From Bradyrhizobium sp. B097 (GTDB lineage: Bacteria; Pseudomonadota; Alphaproteobacteria; Rhizobiales; Xanthobacteraceae), in contig NZ_CP152412.1 of NCBI RefSeq assembly GCF_038957035.1, forward strand, positions 6,940,501 to 7,004,500: a stretch of 64,000 nucleotides of DNA, written 5' to 3'. Numbering within the stretch: position 1 is the first letter of the stretch; each line of letters begins with the position of its first letter. The translations under genes were made by a program, and so were the position numbers. Shown here piece after piece: positions 15,922-24,989 of the stretch. The notes beneath the pieces were generated by a model. The model was given only the letters and a program-made list of their open reading frames with translations, was not told the origin of the DNA and ran no database searches.

Positions 15922-16398
15922 CTGGTCGAGGGCCAATGGATCGACGACCACGCCAACCTTTTGATCTGCGGACCCTCCGGCGTTGGCAAGAGGTGGCTCG
16001 CCTAGGCGTTCGGCAACAAGGCCTGCCGTGACGATCGCTCCGTGCTCTATCAGTGCGTCCCCTGGCTGTTCACCGATCTCGCTTTGGCGCGCGGCGACGG
16101 CCGCCATCCCCGCATCCTGCGTGCGCTCGGCCGTGTCGATCTCCTCATCCTTGACGACTGGGGCCTTGAGCCGCGCGACGCAGCAGCCCGCCACGACCTC
16201 CTGGAGATCCTCGAGGATCGCTACGGCCGCCGCTCCACCATCGTCACCAGCCAGCTCCCCGTGGAAACTTGGCACGAACTTATCGGAGACCCCACCTACG
16301 CCGACGCCGTCCTCGACCGCCTGGTCCATAACGCCCACCGGATCGATCTGAGCGGCGAGAGCATGCGGCGAAGCCGTAAACCCAGCCAAAAGGCCTGA
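15922..16398 (+). pseudogene. istB: IS21 helper ATPase IstB (broken)
   Basis: The frame reads LVEGQWIDDHANLLICGPSG VGK (Walker A), VDLLILDDWGLEP (Walker B), DLLEILEDRYGRRSTIVTSQ and DPTYADAVLDRLVHNAHRID, the signature of the IS21 transposition helper IstB. An in-frame TAG follows GKRWLA and the N-terminal part is missing, so it is inactive. The partner transposase IstA is not present. Confidence 0.85.
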
Positions 16399-16538
16399 GC
16401 AAGTGGCGCTGTGGACATGCCGCTGCGCTTGGACAACGCAAGCGCGTTGCCTACATGCCCACAGTAAGAGCAGCAGAAAAATCAGCCCTTCGGTGAGCTG
16501 CCCCGCTGAACCGTCAGGTTGCCACCCGCGCGAATTCT

Positions 16539-18701
16539 TTAGCCAAGTTCAGGATAGATGCGAACGCGCCGGCGCCCCTCGCTTTCCACCAACTCGCCCC
16601 TGTAAGGCACGCCGCGGATGTCGAAATAGACTGGGCGCCCAGCCTCCGGCATGATGCGCTCGCCCTCCAGGACGCGGACAAGGAAGGGCGGAAGGAACCG
16701 TTCGCGGTGCTCCCATCCCCCGCGGATCAGATACCCAAGATCCACTGCATCCCCACGGGGTTGTTGGCCGGCTCCGACTGTCTGCGGCGGATGAGGGAGC
16801 TGCCGGGACGGCCCAGCTTCATCTATCTGCCTGCGGCGAGGATGATGGATCAGGCGAACATCCCGGCGCCCTCCTGGTCCGAACGTGGCCGAATAGTGCT
16901 CACCGTTGATCGTAAACTGACTTGGCCCGAACTGGTTTGGCAGCAGATTGATGTTGCCCAGTACGACAACCAAGACCTCCGAGGCCGCTTGGGAGCCGTG
17001 GCGCCAGTCAGGGTCAACGATGGCCCCAATATCCCGCAGTTCCTGAGGGGCCCCTGACGGTCCAGCGAACGAGGGCGCTCTGCCAAATTCAGGTGCCGGC
17101 CCAAATTCAGGTGCCGGCGCAGAGCGCGCATCGTCGCGCAAGTCGTATGGCGTGGGCGAATCCAAATCAACCAGGGAATCGAGACTGCCGTAGATGTTTG
17201 ACGACCGAGGCCTCACGGACGAAGGTGAGGCGGGTTCTTGCATCTGCTGCCCGAGCCAATCCCAAGCTCCTTGGCTTGCGGTGGCTGGAGTCGCAGGAGG
17301 CCCGAGGGGTAGATTGGGCTGCGGGGCCCAGTGGGGCGCTGGCACTTGTGAGGCGGGTCCGTGGATCTGCTCGCCGAGCCAATCCCACGCTCCCGCGCTC
17401 AGCGTGGCCGGCGTTGCGGGAATCTCCTGCGGCGAGTGCGCCTGTCGAGCGCCTTCCCCAGCAGGCTGCCCCGCATCCTCAACAGGATGCAATCCGAGCG
17501 CCCTATTCACCTCAAGGATTTGCTGGTAGCCTCCAAGTCTGACCAAATCAGCATTGATCTTGCTGTCCTCGGTTTCTTGCCTGTACTCCTCAACGTCTTG
17601 GGTCAGCCCGGCGGTGAAAAGCCGGCCAGCCATCGCCGGTTTGTGGTGCGTTTGCAGCCAGTCACTCAGCCTGGACAGGCGGCGAGCCTGCCGATCGATC
17701 GTCTCCGGCTCAATCCTGTGTGTCGCCTTTTCGGCCGCGGCCCACATACCGATGAGGGTTGCGTCCGCGCGATGGGGAACCAGGCGGCGGATATCGGCTG
17801 ACAAGGTGTTTCCGGCGCCGACCTCACGGAGCTTTTTCAAGGCCGCCTTGATGCGCCTGCCGCGGTCCTTTGCATAGGTGTCGACATCCTCATCGAGCTC
17901 AGCTTCCAGCTGGTGGTTGTCCACCTCCGGATTTTCCAATTGCGCGTTTTCGAGCTCGCGGCGAATTCGATCCGCAATTGAGGGCCTGCCGTTCTCGCTC
18001 AGATGTGCGCTCAAATGGCGCAGATCGGCTGCCGCATTTCTGATGGTGCCTTCGCTGAGGTTGCCCGCCGCCTTGTTTCTAAAATCCTTGATGAGCGCCT
18101 CGTCCGCCGCAGGGACCCCGCGCGTTCGGCCGGGCTGCCTGGCGTAATCCACTCGAAAACTCAATGAAGAGACGTCAGGCTGCGCCGTATCGCGCGAGGA
18201 CTTATCGCTGCTGCTTCCGCCAAAGGCTTTGCCAACTCCCGACTTGATGCGCGACCACAGTCCGCGGCTTTTGCCGCTCTTGGCCTGAACCGCGGGTTCC
18301 AAGTCCGGCATCGTGTAGCGCGCGCTGCTGAACAGGTCATCCTGCAAACCGGGCTGCGGCACTTGCGCCGAAGCTATCGGCTGAAAGCGGGGAATGTCTA
18401 CGCTCCGGCGCGTGCCGCTGAACGTGCTGTCCCTTAGAGCGAAGTGTGACGGCATCCGCATCGAACCGCCGAAATCGCCTCGCCGGTTCCCTCCACCGCC
18501 CCCCGCGGCAGCGCAATCCGGGGAGTTTGAGTTTGCAGCGCTCTCATCAGACGAATCGAGCTGCAAATCCTCCATTCGCCGCTCAAAGTTGCCGCGCTGG
18601 CCTGTGTTGCCCGCCCGTTGCCCCGTCCGCTCCTGTTCGTGCTGGGCGGCGTACTGCTCCGTCCAAGCTCCTGAATCGAAGAATGGGTCGATTGGATCCA
18701 T
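16539..18701 (-). CDS. Type III secreted effector, NopD-like repeat protein
   Basis: 720 residues, preceded by a tts box 95 bp upstream, so expected under TtsI control and exported by the symbiotic type III system. The first 180 residues are polar, glycine-rich and disordered, as usual for secretion signals. Residues about 200 to 420 are charged helices with two similar units (LRHLSAHLSENGRPSIADRI and LSRLSDWLQTHHKPAMAGRL). Two near-identical proline-rich units follow (ATPATLSAGAWDWLGEQ and ATPATASQGAWDWLGQQ), then a PEFG repeat. The C-terminal GNINLLPNQFGPSQFTING block resembles repeats in large Bradyrhizobium effectors such as NopD, but no ULP cysteine-protease domain is present. Function in the plant is unknown. 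Confidence 0.72.
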   Translation of the reverse strand: MDPIDPFFDSGAWTEQYAAQHEQERTGQRAGNTGQRGNFERRMEDLQLDSSDESAANSNSPDCAAAGGGGGNRRGDFGGSMRMPSHFALRDSTFSGTRRSVDIPRFQPIASAQVPQPGLQDDLFSSARYTMPDLEPAVQAKSGKSRGLWSRIKSGVGKAFGGSSSDKSSRDTAQPDVSSLSFRVDYARQPGRTRGVPAADEALIKDFRNKAAGNLSEGTIRNAAADLRHLSAHLSENGRPSIADRIRRELENAQLENPEVDNHQLEAELDEDVDTYAKDRGRRIKAALKKLREVGAGNTLSADIRRLVPHRADATLIGMWAAAEKATHRIEPETIDRQARRLSRLSDWLQTHHKPAMAGRLFTAGLTQDVEEYRQETEDSKINADLVRLGGYQQILEVNRALGLHPVEDAGQPAGEGARQAHSPQEIPATPATLSAGAWDWLGEQIHGPASQVPAPHWAPQPNLPLGPPATPATASQGAWDWLGQQMQEPASPSSVRPRSSNIYGSLDSLVDLDSPTPYDLRDDARSAPAPEFGPAPEFGRAPSFAGPSGAPQELRDIGAIVDPDWRHGSQAASEVLVVVLGNINLLPNQFGPSQFTINGEHYSATFGPGGRRDVRLIHHPRRRQIDEAGPSRQLPHPPQTVGAGQQPRGDAVDLGYLIRGGWEHRERFLPPFLVRVLEGERIMPEAGRPVYFDIRGVPYRGELVESEGRRRVRIYPELG

Positions 18702-18795
18702 CCTGATCTCCTTGTGATGCTACAGGCCCTGCGCAATCCGCATGGTCTGCTTTAAGACCAAGCGGCAACTGTCAGATTCCCGATTTTGCGGGCGC

Positions 18796-18814
18796 AAGCT
18801 TTCGAAAAGCTGAC
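18796..18814 (-). promoter_or_regulatory. tts box for effector at 16539
   Basis: Minus-strand GTCAGCTTTTCGAAAGCTT matches the TtsI-binding tts box. It lies 95 bp before the effector ATG at 18701, the same spacing as for the box at 43110. Confidence 0.88.
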
Positions 18815-18876
18815 AAGAACAGGAATTCGCGGTGAGCAACGGCAATCGCATTCACTTCTTCTGAAAGATGCAGCAA

Positions 18877-18906
18877 AGCCGGCTCACACCCTGCGTGAAG
18901 CCGGCT
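18877..18906. terminator. Hairpin after pectinesterase
   Basis: AGCCGGCTCAC and GTGAAGCCGGCT form an 11-pair stem with one bulge around a short loop, 100 bp past the pectinesterase stop. There is no T-run, so it may be a bidirectional or Rho-assisted end signal between pectinesterase and the effector promoter. Confidence 0.4.
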
Positions 18907-19008
18907 GCCGATGTCCGCTTGAGCGCAACCAGGCGCTCGTCGCTCTCATCCATCTTAGAGCGGCCTAATGGCGTCAAAACCCCTTCTTCTTGAACGTTTC
19001 TCCAATCC

Positions 19009-19995
19009 CTATCTTGATGGTTCGCTGGACAACCAATCTGTGGCACTATCGAAGAATGCTCTTAAGGACCATTTCGCGGCTTCGCGGTCCGACAGTTGAT
19101 GAGAGTGAGGCTCGCGACCCGCCGAATTGGCGCCGATGCCGGAAGATTTGTATTCGGCAAAGTAGGCCGTTCTCAGCGTATTGGTCTTACCGGGAGTCCA
19201 TTCGCGCCAGCCTTGCGCGATGATCGGCGCATCCATCTTCGTTGCCAGAAAGATCACTGCGGCATAGGGGCGCCAAGCGCGGCCAAGCGCAAGATAGCGC
19301 GCGGCAGGGTCGGCAGTCAGCCTGCAATGATCGAATACATAGGCGCTGTCCTCGTCCGGCGTGCCTTTGCTCTGCGCGGTATAGACGACCGCCTGGTTCG
19401 CGATGCCGTGCAACTCACAGTGCCGGAAATAGGCCTTGGCATTGCCAAATATGAAATCGACATGCCCCTCGATGTAGCAGTCCGAGAAGTACTGTCGCGA
19501 CATTCGGCCGTTCGGCCCCTTACCGGCGAACAGCGTGTCCTGGGCGCCGAGCAGGCGGACACGGGTGATAACGTCCCTGTCTCCGGTAACGGACAGCGCC
19601 ACGGCCTGCGAAGCTGGATTGGCGGGGTTGCGCGCGTAGTCGTTTTGGATCGTCAGATTGTCGAGCCGGAAGTCATCGCCCGAGGCGTCCAGCGTCGCAG
19701 AACGAGCGGTTCCTCCCACATTGATCGCGCCGTCGCCGTACACAATGACCGTTTCATCCGGATTCTTGCCAGTAGCTTTGAGATGAACACCGGATTTGAC
19801 GCCTTTGACCTTCTCGCGATAGATGCCGGGGGCAATCTCGATATCCCCGCCTTGCGCCGGCAATGCGTCGACGGCTGCCTGCACGGAGTGATAGGCCGTC
19901 TCATCAGCATGCGAGACAAAAAGCAGCTGGGCATCAGCTACCGAGATGCAGCAACATCCGGCCAGAACCGCAGCGGACAGTGCGATAATTCGCAT
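19009..19995 (-). CDS. Pectin methylesterase (CE8)
   Basis: 328 residues with a signal peptide (MRIIALSAAVLAGCCCISVADA). Removes methyl esters from plant pectin outside the cell. Family motifs are all present: GAQDTLFAGKG with the catalytic Gln-Asp, YIEGHVDFIFGNAKAYF with the second Asp, and ALGRAWRPYA, corresponding to the LGRPW substrate-binding arginine/tryptophan motif with one change. It lies downstream of and on the same strand as the polygalacturonase, a logical pair since de-esterified pectin is the substrate of that enzyme. The pair may help infection of legume roots. About 275 bp separate it from the polygalacturonase stop, so co-transcription is possible but not shown. Confidence 0.92.
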   Translation of the reverse strand: MRIIALSAAVLAGCCCISVADAQLLFVSHADETAYHSVQAAVDALPAQGGDIEIAPGIYREKVKGVKSGVHLKATGKNPDETVIVYGDGAINVGGTARSATLDASGDDFRLDNLTIQNDYARNPANPASQAVALSVTGDRDVITRVRLLGAQDTLFAGKGPNGRMSRQYFSDCYIEGHVDFIFGNAKAYFRHCELHGIANQAVVYTAQSKGTPDEDSAYVFDHCRLTADPAARYLALGRAWRPYAAVIFLATKMDAPIIAQGWREWTPGKTNTLRTAYFAEYKSSGIGANSAGREPHSHQLSDREAAKWSLRAFFDSATDWLSSEPSR

Positions 19996-20270
19996 TTGAT
20001 CTCACTCTTCATCCGGCCCGCTGCACGCTCGATGCGATCGATATGACCTGCCGCACCGAAACAGCAAACGAAACTTGTCAACGCAATGACCCTGTCCTGC
20101 CGGGGCTGGCGCGCGATTCCCAGAGCGGCCGCGCGTGACGAGGCTGTCGGAACGCTTGGCAAGGAGGTGCAGCGCCATGAAACTACGCAGGCGTAACGTC
20201 AGTAAATCAAAACCGCATCAAGGCGGAGCTGACCCGCCTGACGCTTGCACGGAATTGTTGTGGTCACTCA

Positions 20271-21563
20271 TCACCAATCGTGGAAGGCCTTTGCACATCC
20301 TTTCCATCCGCCTGACACCTGTTCTCTAGCCCGCCCGGGCAGCGGCGGCGACACGTCAGAATGATTCGCGGTCACGTTTGCATTTTCCAGCTGCCAAGTC
20401 GCGGCATCGGCAAATCGAACATTCTCCAGCGTCACGTCAAGGGCATGCATCTCGTCTACACCGCGCATCAGCAGCGCGCCGTTGTCGCCACGCACGTGGC
20501 GCAGAGCGATCTGGCGATAGACTGGAATTCTCGTACCTTGTGCGTGTGGATCGTATTTTGCATCGAAGGCGATCGGCCATCGGTTGCCCCGCAGACACAC
20601 GTTCTCATACGTCACTCGCTCCACGAGGCCACCTCGACTGACATCGCTCTTGATGCGCAGGCCAGACGTCGTGCCGTCCAGGGTCAGGTCGCGAACCAGT
20701 ATGTCGCTGGCACCGGAGTTCACTTCGCTGCCGATCGACATCCCGTGTCCCCAGCCGAAATAATTATCGATGATGGAGATATGCCGGGTTGAGCCATTGT
20801 CGCCGGCTTTGATGGCCACGTTGTCGTCTCCGGTGCGGATAAAGCTGTGGGTGATGGTCACATCCTGGCTGGCGCCGGGGTCGATGCCGTCGGTGTTGCG
20901 GGCGTCGGCCGGTGCATCGATCGTGAGGCCCCAGAACGTGGCGCCTTCGACCCGGTTCATCGCCACGTGGAAATTGGGCGCATTGCGCAACGTGATCCCA
21001 TGGAACGTGATGTCCTGCGCATGGTCGATCTGGATCAAACGCGGGGCGTTCTGGCTGCCGCCCTCACCTTGCGCGCGGCGGGCCAGCTGCCACCAAGTCT
21101 CGGTGCTGCCGGCGATGGGCGCGCCACCCCGGCCATCAATGATGCCGTCGCCATAGATGCCGCCGCCGCGTGTTTTGGAAAAGCTGATGAACGGCCGGCA
21201 ACCGTCGCCTCTGCCAGCGATGCGACCGCACTGTCCGCGGCCCCTGTCATAAAGAAATGGTTCAGGCACGGCGAGCAGCGTGGCACCACGTCCGATCCAT
21301 AAGGTTACGCCTGATCTCACCTGGAGTGGACCCGACAGGTACTCGCCACGGCCCAGATAGACCGCAGCGCCGGCGGGGCAACGGTCGATGGCGTGTTGCA
21401 GCCTGGCTGTATCGTTCTTGCCAGACGGCGCGGGGCGGTCGCAGACCGTATGGGGTGCAACAGGTTCGGCGACAATGCGGCGGTCTTGCGCTTTGGCGGC
21501 GGGACAAACAGCCATGGAGGCAATGATGGACAACAAAACCCATTCGCGAAAACGCTTTGTCAT
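20271..21563 (-). CDS. Polygalacturonase (GH28)
   Basis: About 430 residues from the ATG at 21563, preferred over an in-frame start at 21602 because AGGAGG precedes it and a signal peptide follows (MTKRFREWVLLSIIASM to AKA). Cleaves polygalacturonan of plant walls. GH28 motifs: NTDGID, GDDNVAIK with the catalytic aspartates, GHGMSIGSE with the catalytic-site histidine, and RIKS. The right-handed beta-helix spans most of the mature protein. No tts box was seen upstream, so export is probably by the Sec/type II route. Together with the pectinesterase it makes a small pectin-degrading module. Confidence 0.92.
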   Translation of the reverse strand: MTKRFREWVLLSIIASMAVCPAAKAQDRRIVAEPVAPHTVCDRPAPSGKNDTARLQHAIDRCPAGAAVYLGRGEYLSGPLQVRSGVTLWIGRGATLLAVPEPFLYDRGRGQCGRIAGRGDGCRPFISFSKTRGGGIYGDGIIDGRGGAPIAGSTETWWQLARRAQGEGGSQNAPRLIQIDHAQDITFHGITLRNAPNFHVAMNRVEGATFWGLTIDAPADARNTDGIDPGASQDVTITHSFIRTGDDNVAIKAGDNGSTRHISIIDNYFGWGHGMSIGSEVNSGASDILVRDLTLDGTTSGLRIKSDVSRGGLVERVTYENVCLRGNRWPIAFDAKYDPHAQGTRIPVYRQIALRHVRGDNGALLMRGVDEMHALDVTLENVRFADAATWQLENANVTANHSDVSPPLPGRAREQVSGGWKGCAKAFHDW

Positions 21564-21602
21564 CGACCTCCTCGTGCTTTGCCGCGCGCATCCTTGCGGC
21601 AT

Positions 21603-22519
21603 GCTTTGTCTGCAACTGAGCGGTCGCCGCTGGGCTCATTGGCCCGCGCAAGATGACATTTATAAGACGCACAGGCGTGGACCTTGTGAGCTCACAGCAG
21701 CAGCGTGCCTGTGCGCGAATAAAGCCCCGACGCGGTGCAGGTGCAGGTGGCGGACCGCTGACACCTGCTCAACAGTCTAGGCGAGGCCCTGCGCCACGCG
21801 GTCGGCCGCCATCGTCGCAACCTCGCCGTCGCCGTGCAAATCAGGCGTCCGCGCAACGAGCGAAGACCGGCGGTTCCACGCCACCGCGTGGCCTTGCACA
21901 GTTGCGGGCGGATCGAAAGGCTGCGCGACGCAAGCGCTGAGATGAAAATTGTCGCCTACGCCGGCAGGGTTGCCCGACATCCAGGATCGCCCAATTGCTC
22001 GGCGTCGACAGGCGCACTGTTCAGCGCTGGCTGGCTGCTGGCGGCGAACCGGAGCATTCGCGTCCCGCGGCGCTCGCCACGGACGTGCGCTGGCGTGTGT
22101 CACAAAAGACCGCTGAACCAAACTCATGCTGCAGCCGCTGCTCGAGCTCCGCCAGCTCTGCTTTAAATTTGGCCACAACCGATCGAGCAGCAAGGAGCTG
22201 GACGTTGAGCTCGTCTCGTCGCCTCAATCCTTCTTCGAGCTCCCAACTGTCCCGCATCAGCTCGTTGGCCTTCTATGAGCTCGGGCCGGTGGCTGGCTGC
22301 CAGCTTCAAGAACATCGCTCGGCATCCTCCCGGCGTCAGATCGCTGCGCTAGGGCCCCAGCGTGACGTTTGCCAGATCGATCATGCGGAACCGCCCGCGG
22401 CAGGAATGTGGTGCGCCGCTAACGCAGCAACAAGCTTATGGACTCTACCAATTCTAGGAGGAGATTGCCGGGCCCTAGTCGATTAGAAATCCTCAAGTCT
22501 GACCTCCATCGGAACTGGG
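21603..22519. other. Stretch without an intact gene
   Basis: No complete gene is recognised. Bases near 21665 to 21720 contain CGCACAGGC and GCCTGTGCG arms about 35 bases apart, upstream of the polygalacturonase. Around 21990 the plus strand reads IAQLLGVDRRTVQRWLAAGG, a helix-turn-helix of transposase or regulator type that soon degenerates. Between 22100 and 22250 the minus strand encodes a short coiled-coil-like stretch of unknown origin. Confidence 0.35.
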
Positions 22520-22888
22520 CCAGGTCTACGAGGCTGCGACGGCAGCCCGACCCGCACTTTCTGCTACGTCTCCGACGCGATCACAGGTTATCTCCTCTGC
22601 CTTCTACATGGGAGGTACGATTACTTCAACATCAGCATCGATGGGCCCGAGATCTCCGTCCACAACCTTGCCGAGATCTATCAGCACGCTTCGCTGGAGC
22701 TTTTCGGACGCCGCGGCGCGGTCGTCTTCGAGAGGAGCTCCGACTCAGAGTATCTTGTCGATAATCCAAGCTGGCGCTGCCCCGTGATCAAGAAGGCGCG
22801 GAACATTCTCGGGTACGCTCCCAAAGTCCTCGTAAATGATGGCGTGCGCCACTACCTGTCCCTTCTGCGCGACGAGTTGGGGGCGTGA
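22520..22888 (+). pseudogene. NDP-sugar dehydratase/decarboxylase, C-terminal remnant
   Basis: About 120 residues: DGSPTRTFCYVSDAITGYLL, DGPEISVHNLAEIYQHA and LVDNPSWRCPVIKKARNILGY match the C-terminal third of extended short-chain dehydrogenases acting on NDP-sugars (UDP-glucuronate decarboxylase or 4,6-dehydratase type). The Rossmann N-domain with the cofactor and catalytic residues is missing. Its stop overlaps the ATG of the following UDP-glucose dehydrogenase remnant, so the two were once a translationally coupled polysaccharide-precursor operon. Confidence 0.75.
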
Positions 22889-24230
22889 TGCGCGTCACAG
22901 TTGTCGGCTCAGGTTATGTGGGCCTCGTCTCCGGAGTGTGCCTGGCGGCGAAGGGACACGACGTGACGTGCGTCGATCTGCGGAAGGATGTCGTTGGTCA
23001 GCTCAATGCCGGCGTGCCGCATATCCATGAACGCGGCCTCCCTGAACTGCTCAAGTCAGTACTTGCATCGGCCCGTTTTCGGGCGACCACCGACCTTCAC
23101 GCCCCGATCGAGACAGCCGAAATCGCCTTGATCGCAGTCGGTACGCCGTCCAAGAACGGCGCGATCGACCTTAGCGCCGTCCGACAGTGCGCTCGCCAGA
23201 TTGGCGCGTATCTCGCGACGAGCCTTCATCATCTGTCAGTCGTCGTGAAGAACACCGTCATCCCGGGGACAACGGACACGATGGTGCGGGGAGAGCTCGA
23301 GCACTCGTCCGGAAGGAAGCTTGGGGCATTCGGCTTGGGTATGAATCCGAAGTTTCTTCGCGAAGGAGAGGCGATCGAGGATTTCATGGAACCCGATCGC
23401 ATCGTGATCGGTCAGGAGGACCAAAGGACGCTGGAGCGGCTCGAGGAACTCTACGCTCCGTGGAATTGCGACAAAGTGCGGGTGAACACCCGCACGGCCG
23501 AAATGATCAAGTACGCCAACAACGCAATTCTGGCTACCCAGATATCCATCGTGAACGAGGTGGCAAATCTTTGCACTGCGATAGGAAGCGTCGACGCCCT
23601 CGACGTCATGCGCGGCGTCTATCTCGACAAACGCTAGTGGCCGATCACTCCCTTAGGCCGCCTCGCTCCACAGATCCTGACTTATCTCGTTCCGGGCTGC
23701 GGGTTCGGCGGGTCGTGCTTTCCAAAGGACATACAGGCGCTGCGCAGCCAAGGCGAGAGCCTTGGCCTCCCGATGAACATGTTGAATGCAGTTCTCGACG
23801 TGAACACCGCTCAGCCGGGCCAGATAGTCTCCACCCTCGAGCAGAAGCTCGGAGCGTTGTCCGGCCGACGAACCCTCGTTCTAGGCCTCTCCTTCAAACC
23901 GAATACCGACGACGTCCGCGAAGCCGCCTCGATCAAGATCGTTGGCGATCTTCTGCGGGTCCAAGCGGATGTCAGGTGCTACGATCCACTCGCGACGGAG
24001 AACTTCAAGCTCGCCATCGGAGACGCGGCGAACGGTATTCAGTTCTCATCTGACTGGCGCGAGAGGTCGACTGGGCCGAGATCGTCATCATCGCGACTCG
24101 GACACAGGAATACAGCGAACTTACCTCGTTGCGAGTCAGCGGCAAGACGGTGTTCGACGCGCGTCGACTAATCAACCCAGCCGACGTGGCCACGGCGGAT
24201 TACCTTACCTTTGGTCGGCGCCTGAACTAA
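22888..24230 (+). pseudogene. UDP-glucose 6-dehydrogenase, stop plus frameshift
   Basis: Full-length similarity over about 440 codons: MRVTVVGSGYVGLVSGVCLA (NAD-binding), GLGMNPKFLREGEAIEDFM, EMIKYANNAILATQIS and the catalytic-cysteine motif GCGFGGSCFPKDIQAL. An in-frame TAG (23635 to 23637) lies between DKR and WPITPLGRL, and a one-base shift near 24060 moves the last part into another frame (WAEIVIIATRTQEY). The enzyme would oxidise UDP-glucose to UDP-glucuronate for surface polysaccharide. Two lesions mean it is inactive unless the TAG is read through, which would still leave the shifted C-terminus. Confidence 0.85.
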
Positions 24231-24989
24231 GGCACGTCGTGAGCCACGAACTTGCCCCCATCGGCGCTTCCTCGGCAGCCTCAAGCGTCGCGGCGGCGAT
24301 CGCGGCGATCTTGCTCGCGTCTTCTGCACTTAACGTTCGGTGCGCGCCCGCGGCCTACGGGATTCAAACGGATCAACACCTCGGAGTCTGCGGCCGTAAC
24401 GGTCTCTCGCTCGAGCTCGACGATGCTTCGTTAAACGCACCGATCCACGCGACTCTGTGCGAGGATAAAAGTGGGTTGCATCCTGCTCTGGGCCATTCAA
24501 TGGCGTGGCTGTAAGGTTTCCGCCACGCTATCGCCGCTATCCCGGAAATCGTCGAAGCCTTTCGTCTAGCGGGCGAAACCGACTCGTCTTCGCCTCGTAG
24601 TGCCTAGCGTGGAAGTCTATGACGCCGTTTATAAAACGTTGATTGCGCGGCTCGACTTCACTGACGTCAGCTTCCTTCATGAGCATGGAGGAACTGAAGT
24701 TCACCAGCGGTCGTACGACGGGGAAACTGTCGGACGCTTCGATTGTCGAACTTGAGACCACTGTCAGCAAGTGGACGCTACACACTCTTACGAAATGCCT
24801 GCAGAAGATGCGAATTCAATTCGGCACGCGGCTTGCTTCGCTCAAGCTTCATCACCGATCGCAGTGCGGTGATCTTCGAGGCGGACCCAGCGCGCGTTGC
24901 CGTTAGCGTCTGGTTTGCCGCAACGAATTGCTGTGCGGCGATACTTAAGGAGCCGGTTTGTGGACCGGGAAAGTGCAAGGCAATCTTTG
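24231..24989 (+). pseudogene. Gap with Lrp/AsnC-type regulator relic
   Basis: From 24231 to 24510 a frame begins SHELAPIGASSAASSVAAAI but no family is recognised. Between about 24515 and 24720 the plus strand encodes, in shifting frames, IPEIVEAFRLAGETD, PSVEVYDAVYKTLIARLDFT and MEELKFTS, which is the C-terminal ligand-sensing domain of Lrp/AsnC regulators. At least two frameshifts break it and the DNA-binding half is absent. The remaining bases to 24989 show nothing definite. Confidence 0.55.

Noticed and set aside
18394..18717. Plus-strand frames opposite the effector gene
   Set aside because: Antisense to a coding region with a tts box and effector-like protein; no independent support.
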